Below, piece after piece: positions 34,707 through 45,251 of a stretch of DNA of 64,000 nucleotides (the stretch's first letter is position 1; each line of letters opens with the position of its first letter). The notes below the pieces were generated by a model that made no database searches, was not told the origin of the DNA, and saw only the letters and a program-made list of their open reading frames with translations. Source of the DNA: Psococerastis gibbosa (lineage: Eukaryota > Arthropoda > Insecta > Psocodea > Psocidae); NCBI GenBank assembly GCA_963971405.1, contig OZ020487.1:43125039-43189038 (forward strand). Direction: 5' to 3'. The position numbers and the translations under genes were made by a program.

Positions 34707-34848
34707 GGGGGGTATTCCACATACGTACAACGTCAATGAAAATTATGAAATTGATGGTGGCAGCAGACATTTTTACATACTAAAAATTCTGCTGCCACCA
34801 TCAATTTCATAATTTTCATTGACGTTGTACGTATGTGGAATACCCCCC
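34707..34848. mobile_element. Perfect foldback MITE with TAA target repeat
   Basis: A 142-bp hairpin: arms of about 62 bp with ends GGGGGGTATTCCACATACGT and exact inverse. TAA stands at 34704-34706 and 34849-34851, as expected for PIF/Harbinger-type insertion. The core GGTGGCAGCAGACAT is a diverged form of the family core. The perfect arms suggest recent spread. Confidence 0.88.
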
Positions 34849-34914
34849 TAACCTGTCTAGCATTACGAATCATGTCAATTTGAGCATAAGTAGAGAATTT
34901 GGCGATTACTGGAC

Positions 34915-34995
34915 TTGTCGGGGCTTGTGGTCCAGCGGTTAAGCCGACGCCTCGGTTAGGCGTAGATCGTGGGTTCGAATCCCACCAAGCCCATT
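34915..34995 (+). repeat. tRNA-like SINE head (family S2)
   Basis: A 7-bp acceptor-like stem GGGCTTG/CAAGCCC, a 5-bp T stem GTGGG/CCCAC round TTCGAAT, and an anticodon-like stem ACGCC/GGCGT are intact, followed by an A/T run. The D arm does not pair and position 33 of the anticodon loop is C, so it is treated as a SINE head and not as a working tRNA gene. Confidence 0.6.
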
Positions 34996-35489
34996 TTTTT
35001 TCTAATTTAATTGTTGTAACAAGTTCTCTATTCCTTCTTGCGATTCGGACATGTTTTTCTAGTAACACCAATTTAAAAAAAAGGTACATGCCTTTGGAAA
35101 ACATGTGACAGCATAATTATTTCATGTAAAAAAGAGAAAACAAGTGAAATCTAAATTTGAAACACATCCCCATTCAAATGAATTCAAATATTAAGAAAAG
35201 AAACAAAAAGAAGAGAGTTTTAACAAGTGGTAAATTATTAAATAAATTCGATACATGCCATTTGGCCTTCACTAACACCAATTGGCCACAGTTTCTAAAG
35301 CCTTCCTCAGGGCGAAAACACCAATATTTGTTTTTTGTACAACTCAAATTCAATAATCGTGGCCAATCTGTGTATGAAAAAGGTACGTTTCATGCACCAA
35401 AATGCTCAGACGAATTTCTTCAGCGTCTCCTGATAGTATTGCCAGCACTACGATTAATATTTTATGAGATACTCGTATTTTACTTTAAA

Positions 35490-35708
35490 TAAATAAATAA
35501 ATAAGGACTTTATATTGTTTCTATTACTAAGCCAACCTAGCGGAGTTAGGGCTATAAAGCCCTCTCTTACACTCAACTAGGAAGGCCCGGGACCGCCTGC
35601 TTTACATGCCCTCCGAAGCATGGCCAGAAAATGTAGCCAGTGTGGGACTCGAACCAACAACCTTTCGGCTGAAAGTCAGAATCCGTACCACTACGCTACA
35701 TGTCCCGA
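35490..35708 (-). repeat. tRNA-derived SINE (family S1), full length
   Basis: Minus-strand copy with tail of TTTA repeats (AAATAAATAAATAAATAAGG at the left edge), the conserved body and the head with GGTTCGAGTCC. It lies downstream of the last recognised ULK3 exon. Confidence 0.8.
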
Positions 35709-35821
35709 CTTTCACACTTATGAACCCCCCCCCCCCCTTGTCTGTTCACTGTATTAATAGCATCATAGGCGATTGGTGAGCCAGGCGTCTAAACATCTTG
35801 GAACTTCTTTTAAACACATAC

Positions 35822-38800
35822 CTCCTTTTTCAATAACTTGGTTGGCGTCATTGAGATCCAGGGCAGATAACAGAGCCTTTGTACTTTCCGCTTCTTTAAT
35901 CCAGTGTCGAACCTTCAATAATACAGAAGAGAGTTAGTGACGAAGAACAATTGGAGGAAAGCGAGAAGGCACAATGAGAGGTACAGAAAATAAATACAAA
36001 TATTAGGGAACTTTGGACAGCCAGAGCTAGATCGACCGCGTGTTATGCCCCAGCCCCCAGGCCTAACACAAGAACATTCGCCGCCTAGACTCATGGCTGA
36101 TGGCAGACAACAAACCTCTGTTTTTACGAGTCGGTCAGCGTAACACCTGTGTTTGCACCATTCGTTTGCACTACGCATGCTCATGGACTCCAACAACAGA
36201 ACATCGTATAATTATATATTAGGGCTGCCACATTCCGTGGTTTACCTCAGAATTCCGTGGGAAATAATTCTATTCCGGGATCAACAATTTTTGAGTACCT
36301 AAGAACAGTGGGTACTGTAGGTACGTAGGCTACAGTTCAATGTGAAGGGTTGTAATACTGTAATTTACTTTTGGCCTACGGTACTGCATGCATGCTATTT
36401 TGGTGTTCTGTGCTGCTGACTATTCTGTAAAGTGCAGTGAAGTTTTCAATTGAAAACACAATATAAGTCTAATTAATTTTTAATTGTGGAATTTTAATTT
36501 TTCCGTTAATTATTTAGTAATATCAAAACACAAGCTTCTTTAATCCTATTTAGACAATTTGAAATTTAGGTGTGTCACTGCTTCATCATTTAGCTTATTA
36601 GGTGCAGTAGTAGAAAAAAAACTAAATGCACTAAATACTAATGATTGTAGGCTACGATGAGTACCAGGCTGGGCAGCCAAACGACTTCAGCCGTATTCCT
36701 AACAATTTTTAAATAATTCACGGAATACGGAATACTCCGGAATTTTTTAAACTGTTGGTCCCCTTTATATGATATGATTTTTTTAACTCTCATCTGTCCA
36801 TGGCCCTGGTTCCTAACCTTATCTGGTTATTTTAAATTTTAATTGTAACTTTAAATTGCAGCCGATAAAAAATACCCATCAGCTTCAGATTCAACCATCA
36901 CAAATTGACATGATTCCATAAATTGGCATACAAATATTGGTATGCATAGGTATTTCCCCAAAAATCCACAGAAAAACCTAAAAAATTGTTGATCCCGGAA
37001 ATTTCTCGGAATAGAATTATTTCCCACGGAATTCTGAGTTAAACCACGGAATGTGGCAGCCCTAATATATAATTATACTATGTTCTGTGGTTGGAGTCCA
37101 TGAGCATGCGTAGTGCAAACGAATGGTGCAAACACAGGTGTTACGCTGACCGACTCGTCTGTTTTTTAAATGTTATATCGTCCAACACGTATGTCCTTAG
37201 CCATAATGTATAAAACACGAACCTTGGGTTCAAAGTGAAAGAGTGCTGATTCCACCATGTGAGCTGATACACTGTGCAAGTAGGAGTAGCCTCATAAGCA
37301 ATGCAATGAATGAGTAAGTACGTTATCATGTAGCCCACTAAGTTACTAAGTTGCACCCCCCTCCCGTCATTGTGTTATTATGTTGTTCTTATAGTTATCA
37401 ATGCTCATTTTAAGTTATTTATACTATCTTACAAGCTTACATAATTCCCCTCACAGAAGTCTACTCACAATACGCGTAGAAGGCAGATGAGCAAGACACC
37501 AGCCCCCCCCCCCCTTTCTACCTTGAGGGAAGGGCATTGATCCAAAGGCCAACTAAAAACCCCAGCATAGGCTAGGTGCTGAGAGGGAAACCATCTCCCC
37601 ACTGTCAATCTCCTGCACAGTGGTACAACGTGATTCAAAGCACCAATTGAAGCCTTGGAAACAGAACCGTAGTAGAATAGAATAGAATAGAATAGAAAGT
37701 CTATATTACACCGATTTTCTATACAATAGCGTAAATAATAAATGTTAACACAATGTACAATGCAGTAAAGAACTTAACAGAATCCAAAAAAGTTCAAAGT
37801 GCTTCCCTACTCAGAAAACTCTTGGATGTTGTACAATGTCCTTTGAATAAGGAAACACTTCAAACTCCTTCTGAACTCAGCCAAATTCTTGGCTTCTTAG
37901 TAAGACATAGGTCCGGGGTGAGCCCCTCACGCGGCACTAAAAGGGAAGAGGAGGAAGACGAAGACTATAATTGCTATGATGATCGCCAATCATCGATTGA
38001 AGAGGCATTTGATGAAGCAAACTGTCTCCAACCAGAGATAAATTTACCTGATTATAGAGCAGCTCTTTTCGCCTACCATCTGGTTCCTTGCTCAGAACAC
38101 TCATCAATGTTCGTATGCAACTTTGAAATTTGTCCAGAGCTAAACGATAGTGACCCTCCGCGTTGTCGTGTTCTGCATCACATCCTAGCTCAAGAACAAG
38201 ACTTAGTTCGGGATGTTCAGCGCACAGCATATCTGAAATACGAAGTATCTAACATAGGTACATTAACTTTTAAAGGTCTAAACTTGTAATATAAATGTGA
38301 CCACCGTGCCTCCTGTACATACAACACAATGCAATGCTTTACTTTTCTGAACACACGGATACTCCTAAATTTCATTGCGTTGCCAGTGTACAGATGGTGT
38401 TTTCGTTGGCCAAGGCACTTAGGTACTCATAGACTCATATCTATACTTGTTAAGCCGCGGTTTCCACCGACCTGCTAGTGCTAAATACAAATACGGTGAC
38501 GTGGTAACAGGCATTCAAGACTTAGGCGGGGTTTCCACTGACCTCGCATTGCAGAATGCAAATGACCATTGACGGAAATGTTTGTTTTACTCTATGCCAT
38601 AGTTAAAATTGATCAATGATCATAGAGTAAAATCACAAAAAAACAAACTAAAATTAAAAAATGGCTTCATGGGATATGTTAAGTACAAACATTTTAATAG
38701 ATTTCTATAAAAAGAAAAATTCAAATTTCCGTCAATGCCATTTGCATTCTGTAATACGAGGTCAATGGAAACCCCGCCTAAGTCTTGAATGTCTGTTACC

Positions 38801-41800
38801 ACGTCACCGTATTTGTATTTAGCACTAGCAGGTCGGTGGAAACCGCGCCTAAGTCATGCTCTCGCCTGTTTCATTGCGTCAATGTTAAGCTTGTTTCAAC
38901 TTGTCCATTATCGCTTGTAGCCGGTGTAGGTTGGCATGACGTGTATCAGTTTGCCAATGGCCAAAAATTCATACGGAAACAATACAAATAATGACCGAAA
39001 TCCACGGGGTCGTTGGGATTGGACAAGGGACCTATGGGCCACACTATAGGTAGACCTGGGTCTATAGAAAAGTCCTTAAAAAAATAACCTAAAAATATAG
39101 GTGCTCATAATTAATGCTATGGACAATATCGGCTCTATGATTTACTTTCCGTAGCCCACAATCGTTAAATGTCATAATGTAGTCGATCAAAATCTTACTT
39201 AGTTCTCTAAAAAGAGCTCCAGATGTAATATTGGTGACAACCTTCCCATCTGGCCTCGGATTTTCTGTCCCATTACTAGGCAGGTACACGCGGTTCTTCA
39301 AATTTTCAGCCCTTGCGATGTAATCGTTGACTTTGGCTCGTAAAGCAGCTTTCTTCTTGGCATCATTTTCAGCTGTAAAAAATATAAAAGTTTACGTCAA
39401 TCTCGGTGGAACTTTTGAAGAGAGTGTTATGACAGACCAAAATGGGATGAACGTCTTTATTGGTTTTTAAATTTATTTATTTATTGACATGGTATGAATC
39501 ATTGGTTCATATATTAGAATTCCGTAGATTTAGAGGATCATTTCTTTTAATTAATTCAATTTTTTTTTAAACTCGATATAAGATTGGTATTTCCTATGGA
39601 ACTAGTTAGTTTAGTTTAGTTAGTTTAGCCAACGCCCGTCTGTGGCAGTAGAGCCATTTGACGCCGAGCCTCCCAGTATCTCTTTGTTAGATCAGCAGGT
39701 AGATGCTTGAGTCTGGAGCAGGTGTGTAGGTGACTTGCGACCATGGTCCCGGAGGAGCAGAGGGGACACACATCTGAGTCACCCCGACGAAAGAACCGGC
39801 AGAGGTGTGCCTGCAGGTAGTCGTGGCCAGTCTCGAGACGGAACCGGGCGACTGCTTCACTTCTCTCGAGGTTAGCTGGGATGTGGCCTGGAGTCGCAAG
39901 CTTTTCCCATACTTTTCCAGTGCTTAGGTTCTTGAGGATGTTTTTTGAATGTTTTGAGACAATTGTGTCAATTTGATTCCTTGCCGCCTGGAGGGTTTGG
40001 TGGATCTCAGGTTGCTCGGATTCTGCTCCTTTTTTTGCCATTTCATCTGCCTTTTCATTGCCATCGAGGCCGACGTGGCTTGGGACCCACTGAAGTCGAA
40101 CATCCCATCCCGCATTGATTAGGTTAGCTATGGTGTTGCGGCAGAGAATAGTGCGATGGCAGTCCGTGCTGTTGTTGCTACTGAGGGATCGAATGGCAGC
40201 CTGAGAGTCTATTAGGAACACCTATGGTGTTGATCTATGAATGTGATCTATCTATGTGACCTATGGAACTGGATTTTATTGTATAAAATGGACAGTTCAA
40301 TTGTCGGTCAATCTTTCCCTTGAAGCTATCGATTCGGCAGTTGTGAAAGAGATTAAGCGGGAGGTTTTTCCATATGCCAAATATAGTGAAAATTATGCTA
40401 GGGAGATGGTCAGGCTCAGAACTTCTGTACCTTCGATTCTGTTATCAACCCATTGAATATTCATGTTTTTCATTTTCCCATGTTTTCTTTTTTTATGTTG
40501 GTACCCTGTTGAGACCTTATTTGCTGTTAAGGCTCGGTAGTCCGGTTTTATAAATAATAGGAAAACTTAGCCTAAGTAAAAAATTATAACTAAATCCCTT
40601 TTATACAATAATATAATATAAACTTACCGAATAAACACTCCACCGGGACACGTAGATAAAACGACTTAAAATAAAACTAATTACGACGATATATATACAC
40701 TGACTCCTTTTGCCTCTTTCTGCCTGTTTTCCGAACCTACTCCTATTTAATACCTCGGTTGCCTATAGGCTGTCTGACGTCGGGCCAGACGGCTGCATGC
40801 TCATTCTTAGGAAAGCCTAGTCCCGCTTATGTAGCACTGAGCTAGTCAAATGCAACGGCAGCGGCGTAACCAGACATCAGAATACTGAATGGTGAAAAAT
40901 ATGAGTAAGTTGGAGCTAAAGCTCTGACAACCCTACAACTTGGGTCACATTTCCTTAGACCACTTTTTCCATTTCCCTCCACGTTTCACCACTAACGGCC
41001 GTAATTAGCTTATGGTTAAGCCCCATTTATTACAATTTATTACCGTTGAATTTTACTGACCTTGAATCAAAGGAACAAAATATCGGAGAGCCTCACAGTA
41101 GCAGTTGAACGCTTCCAAATATTTCTTGGATGAGTCATAATCAACAGCTTGGCAGACAATATCAACAGCTTTTTCATACGAGTTTGGCCCAGGAATGTGT
41201 TCAAGGTCAAGGAAAGAGTGAGCGAAAAACTCATCAAATGATATCCGCTGCTTCGGGTCGTGCTGAAGAAGACGTAGTAACAAATCTCTACATTCGGAAC
41301 TTATCACTGGTGTTGAAGGTATCTGAAATCATTATTTTACAGAGATTTCTAAATATTTTGTAAACAAAAGAAGTCTGGGAAATTTAAGTTAATTAATTCC
41401 TCTATGATGATGCTGATGATGATTAAGATTAATAACAATCTATAGATATAGATATAGATTTCCATTGACCTCGCATTGCAGAATGCACATACGTTGACGT
41501 GGTAGCAGACATCATTAATAAGTCTTTAATGTCTGCTACAACGTCGACGTCATGTACATTCTGCAATGCGAGGTCAATGGAAACCCCGCCTATGCACTGA
41601 TACAGAGCCACACAGCATATAGGAATGTCCTATGGAGAGCAAGCTCCAAATACAATATTAAGAGAATTTTTAACCTGCAGTAGAAGGCAATACGCTGTGC
41701 GGTCGCCTGCCTAAGAGCCTTGATCCGAAACGTGGCGGCCTGGATGGCCTTGTCGTAGGCGTTTAAAAAATCTGTCTGGGACACAGCTATCCTAGTCTCG

Positions 41801-44800
41801 GGCAAACCAGAAGGTGGCCAAACAAACAATTCAATGAATGTATCCGAATAACCATTTCTGTCGCAGGTAATACCTGTGTAGAGTACGTCAGGTTACCGAT
41901 CGCATGATGTATCGAGACTCGCAAAAGTACGAACAAGCTACCCCTATGCCATCGAAGGTAATACCTGTGTTGAGTTACGACAGGTCATTGAAACAAAATA
42001 TTCATATGGAAACAATTTAAATAATGTCTGAAATCCATGGGGTCGTTGGCATTGGACAAGGGACCTACAGGCCTAGGCCTAGGTCCATAAAAAAACTTTC
42101 GGGGCATTACTCCTACCACTAAGACAGGTCTCCAATCGCGTTGGGTGTAGAGACTCACACAAGTACGAGGTAGCTATCAACTATGCCTTTAACTAGTGAC
42201 CATCCAACAGCCTTTAAATCGTGACCAACCATACAGACAAGTCGAAAGTGTGAAACAACTAGTAGTAGTAGTGTTCGTCGGGTTAATAACGACTTAGGCC
42301 CCATATTTGGGCCCATAGAGCGACCCCGACTTGACTGTCCTATGCCAGCCCATAGGACAGTGGACCTCCTGATTATAGTGGATTCCGAACCACTTGGGAA
42401 ACACAGTGAAGTCACACGATTAGTTCGGAGGTGACCAGGACAAGTCCTACCATGTTTCCCTACCGGCACTGTGCACAGGACCAAGTTATCTGCAGCTTTG
42501 GACCTGCTCTGGTCCGCTGGTGAAAGAACTATGGGGAAAAACTAAATTAAATTGATGTGTGGTAACCCTTGTAGCCAGGCAACTCACTGGATAATGAGAG
42601 GGCTCGCTTAGTTTGTTTATATTGGATATACAATACTTACCTCAATTTCTTTTTGCGTCCTTATTTTCTCAATAAGTTCAGGGACATTATCGCTTGAATA
42701 CGGCGCCCTTCCGAACAAACATTCATACATGATGACCCCAAAGGACCAGAGATCGACAGTCGCGTCATAATCCTGCAGCAGCAACATCTCGGGAGCCATA
42801 AAAAGCGGAGATCCTCGCAGAGTATTTTGACGTTCTTCTAAACTTAGAAATTGAGAAAATCCAAAATCTGAAACAAAATATCGCAATGGCAATACGCAAT
42901 GTTACCCTTTTTTCCACCTGTACTGGAGAGTGTCAAATCAATGACTTGGGTTGAGCTATATTTGTATGCTTGTACTTGCGTCGAGTTACGACACGTCTCC
43001 GACCGCAAGGTGAGTACAGACTCGCACTAGTGCAAGCATGCTACCACCTTGCCACCGAAGTCGATCCAGCATTTCTTTCTTGCTTTCGTTTATGAATAGG
43101 AACACCGTTTTACTCCTAAATAAAACCTATTTTTTTCAGAAGCAAATGCTTTTGCACAAATCTTTTATGGATGGAAACACAAGCATATGCCGCAATTACG
43201 TGTAGTATAAGCTAATGTTTTTTTTTATGAATTCGACTTATTGTAATAGGCGTCAACTGTGCTTAATTACCTACAATTTCGAGTAAGCTTCAACAAATAT
43301 GATGAACGTCACTCTGAAATGGATAGTTAGTACAATTAATTATATTAGCAAACTCGATCCACTTGCACTGCGCCGTCTATCCCACCTTCGATGGTCATGG
43401 ACAAAGTTTGATTGATTGATTGATTGATCAGCCGCTTTAGAAACTGAAGACGGTCCTGTTACTTGATTTTGTGTTTTATTTTATTTTTTTAAGATACACT
43501 ACAGTGCTATGTGACTTTACTGTAAGTGCTATACACTGCAATACATGCATTATGTGACTACTTTACTGTAGTGCTATCGAATTTGGACATAAATCTGTTA
43601 ATGGTACAAATATCTATAATAAACATAAAAGTCTCCTTAGTAACTTTGTAAAACTTGCTGTCACTCATTGTTAAAATTAACTTTGTATAGTTTTACGAAT
43701 TAAATTAAATTAAAAATTCACAACCGGTTTCGGCTCACGCTATCGTCAAGTGCATACCTTTTGTTTTATCTGTTTTCAATCGCACTTGACGATGGCGTGA
43801 GCCGAAACCGGTTGTGAATTTTTAATTTAATTTTATTCGTAAAACTATATAAAGTTAATTTTAACAATGAGTGAGAAATATCTATAATAATCTATTTATT
43901 ACTATTATGAGAAAAGTGCAAGTGCAATAAGCACCTAAATACCTCCAACTTTAAGGCGAAACACTGGTTTCGTGCTCAGCAACAAATTTTGAGGTTTGAG
44001 ATCCATGTGGCAAACATTATTATCGCGTAGATACTTGAGAGCTTGGGCAAGTTGTTGAAGAAATTTTCGACAGGTGGCTTCAGGAAGTTTCCTTCGTTTT
44101 TTAATAAAACCGGACAAGTCTCCGCCATCGCAATACTCAAGAATAATGTAGATAAACCGGTCATCCCAGCTAAAGTCCCGCATTTGAACAATATGTTCAT
44201 GTTTTAACAATTTCATCAATTTTATTTCGGTTATTATGTTGTCCGCGGCAGAGCCCTTGAGTCTACACTTTTCGACGCATTTAATGGCAACAGGTTCTTT
44301 ACTCCCGTTCTATAAATAAAAGGAATAAATTATTAGTTCTCTTGAAGTAATATATTGGCAACGTATGAGTAGATGTGGGCGGCTAATCTAATTTTATAAC
44401 ACAACCTTGGGTTTAATTAAATTAGTTGGCCTCCATTACTCAAGCCCCACTAACAGTAGGGTCAGGGACATAGATAAAATTAGACAGCCAGGTAGTTTGT
44501 TCAGTAATTTAAGGCTTTACGCAATTTAAATTCATTCAATGCCAACAGGACAATAATGGGAAATGGCAAGTGAGGCAAAGGCATTATTAAATTCAGCCGA
44601 AAACTTTTTGTTTTTTTAGTGTTTTTACGAATTAGGTAGAGAGGAAGGGACTCAGTTATAAGGCCGGTTAATAGGCTAAAAGCTCTAGATCATTCATTAT
44701 TATAGATATTTAATACCCTTAGCCTTGATTAAACTGCATAACTGCCTGTCGCATATTATATCGAATTGAGTTATTAATATTATAGACTAATCCCTAAGTT

Positions 44801-45042
44801 GGATAGATACCTTTAGCTATATTTACTAGTTCTGCAATATAAACATCAAACTAAATTGAATCTTTCTGTGAATAGTCAGCATTAATTCATGTGACAGCTC
44901 AAGCTATAGACCCTGTACATAGATCAACGGGGCTCACCTTTGACACAGCTTTGTAGACTACCGAGTAACTGCCATGGCCCACCTTCTCCAATGTTGTGTA
45001 GCCATCAACCCGAGGTAATGAACTGCTTCTCGCCAAACTCAT
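35822..45042 (-). CDS. ULK3: ULK3 serine/threonine kinase with two MIT domains, 7 exons found
   Basis: ULK3-type kinase; in animals it acts in autophagy, Hedgehog/GLI signalling and the ESCRT abscission checkpoint through its MIT domains. Exons on the minus strand: 45042-44938, 44309-43943, 42867-42641, 41322-41061, 39372-39199, 38232-38048, 35912-35822; 1411 nt, about 470 codons, as in human ULK3 (472). The kinase domain shows the glycine loop VGHGSYSVVYK, Lys 45 in VAIK, catalytic HMDLKPQN (Asp 138), DFG at 158 and MAPEM. The first MIT domain spans exons 4-5 (SYEKAVDIVCQAV to AENLKNR). The second spans exons 6-7 (GHYRLALDKF to VRHWIKEAE). The start is taken at MSLARSSSLPRVDGY; an in-frame ATG 30 codons upstream exists but lengthens the protein beyond the family norm. 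The final few residues are missing: after 35822 a donor GGAG|GTATGT leads to an exon I could not place. It diverges from RpS6. Confidence 0.93.
36041..37475 (+). mobile_element. Second copy of the same LTR, interrupted by a TIR element (fossil)
   Basis: The left part (36041-36125) and right part (37159 to about 37475) match the LTR at 27452-27990 in inverted orientation. The middle, 36126-37158, is a separate TIR element with its own target repeat. The copy is more diverged than the one at 27.5 kb, and its right border is not clear. It lies in ULK3 intron 6. Confidence 0.7.
36126..37158. mobile_element. TIR element with ~180-bp inverted arms and 8-bp target repeat
   Basis: The ends start ACGAGTCGGTCAGCGTAACA and are mirrored at the right end; inverted similarity continues for about 180 bp into the element and includes the inner block AGGGCTGCCACATTCCGTGG. 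CTGTTTTT stands at 36118-36125 and 37159-37166. The uninterrupted LTR at 27.9 kb shows the empty site. The 8-bp duplication suggests hAT; no transposase coding is seen. Confidence 0.8.
38420..39075 (+). repeat. Dispersed family G copy split by a compound MITE
   Basis: Left part ends CTATACTTGTTAAG at 38455, right part resumes TCATGCTCTCGCCTGTTTCA at 38853 and runs to TAGGTAGACCTGGGTCTATA. Confidence 0.7.
38456..38852. mobile_element. Compound foldback MITE in ULK3 intron 5
   Basis: Same two-layer structure as 5254-5650, with outer ends CGGTTTCCACCGACCTGC and inverse; the inner MITE lies in the opposite orientation to the one at 5.3 kb. The host site is known: the uninterrupted sequence lies at about 24766-24795 on the other strand, and TAAG occurs at both ends. 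Confidence 0.87.
39625..40221 (-). mobile_element. LINE fragment: RNase H and C-terminal Cys/His region, in ULK3 intron 4
   Basis: The open frame includes FLIDSQAAIRSL, WVPSHVGLDGNEKADEMAKKG (RNase H) and, near its end, CPLCSSGTMVASHLHTC. It lies between ULK3 exons 4 and 5, in the same orientation as ULK3. Both ends of the element are lost; no target duplication was found. It is a different family from the one at 25.7 kb. Confidence 0.85.
40222..41060. other. ULK3 intron 4, nothing further recognised
   Basis: Beyond the LINE fragment ending at 40221 I see no repeat or coding. Confidence 0.4.
41455..41592. mobile_element. Simple hairpin of the inner-MITE type
   Basis: Ends TTTCCATTGACCTCGCATTG and mirror, with the inner MITE's outer sequence (CTCGCATTGCAGAATGCA), but the centre is the family hairpin AATGTCTGCTACAACGTC in place of the ~200-bp unique centre. 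It lies in ULK3 intron 3. Confidence 0.8.
41825..42165 (-). repeat. Family R copies joined to a family G fragment, ULK3 intron 3
   Basis: R core at 41825-41985 and a short piece at 42125-42165, with part of family G (GGGGTCGTTGGCATTGGACA) between. Confidence 0.55.
42170..42520 (-). repeat. Dispersed family P copy
   Basis: Inverse of the copies at 49.5 and 56.4 kb, with CACTATAATC (inverse GATTATAGTGGATTCCGAAC), CACTTGGGAAACACAGT and CACACGATTA. ULK3 intron 3. Confidence 0.6.
42960..43070 (-). repeat. Dispersed family R copy
   Basis: Has GAGTTACGACACGTCTCCGA and GCTACCACCTTGCCA. ULK3 intron 2. Confidence 0.55.
43661..43875. mobile_element. Foldback MITE in ULK3 intron 2
   Basis: Arms of about 95 bp with TTAAAATTAACTTTGTATAG at the outside and GCCGAAACCGGTTGTG inside, separated by about 30 bp. 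The flank AGTGA/TCACT continues the pairing. Confidence 0.8.
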
Positions 45043-45251
45043 ATCCCTCCTAGTTCCTATGAGAATTTTATAAAAACTCCCATTCGCCCACAAAATCAAT
45101 TTCTTGAGAACCAAAGCAGAAGCAGACGACAAAAATTGTAAATTGTTTTTAACGTGGAAGCAGAATAAATGTCAACATGCTTTCGTGTATTTTCAAAATG
45201 GCTTCTGTGTGAATTAAATTTTGTTGCGGCGAGATAGTTTTATAAATCAAA
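45043..45251. promoter_or_regulatory. Divergent ULK3 / RpS6 promoter region
   Basis: Only 209 bp separate the chosen ATG of ULK3 (minus) from the ATG of RpS6 (plus). No TATA box is obvious. A pyrimidine stretch CTTCTGTG lies about 50 bp before the RpS6 ATG and could belong to a 5' TOP-like start, but the transcription start cannot be read from sequence alone. If the upstream in-frame ATG of ULK3 at 45132 were used, the gap would shrink to 119 bp. Confidence 0.6.

Noticed and set aside
34919-34992. A working tRNA gene
   Set aside because: Acceptor, anticodon-like and T stems pair, but the D arm does not, position 33 is not T, and similar heads occur in S2 SINE copies.
35157-35492. 111-codon open frame between SINE copies
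   Set aside because: No similarity recognised and very A/T-rich; likely chance.
37753-38289. 178-codon open frame on the plus strand
   Set aside because: It lies antisense over ULK3 exon 6 (38048-38232), whose minus-strand reading has clear MIT-domain similarity and correct splice sites; the plus frame has no recognisable motif.
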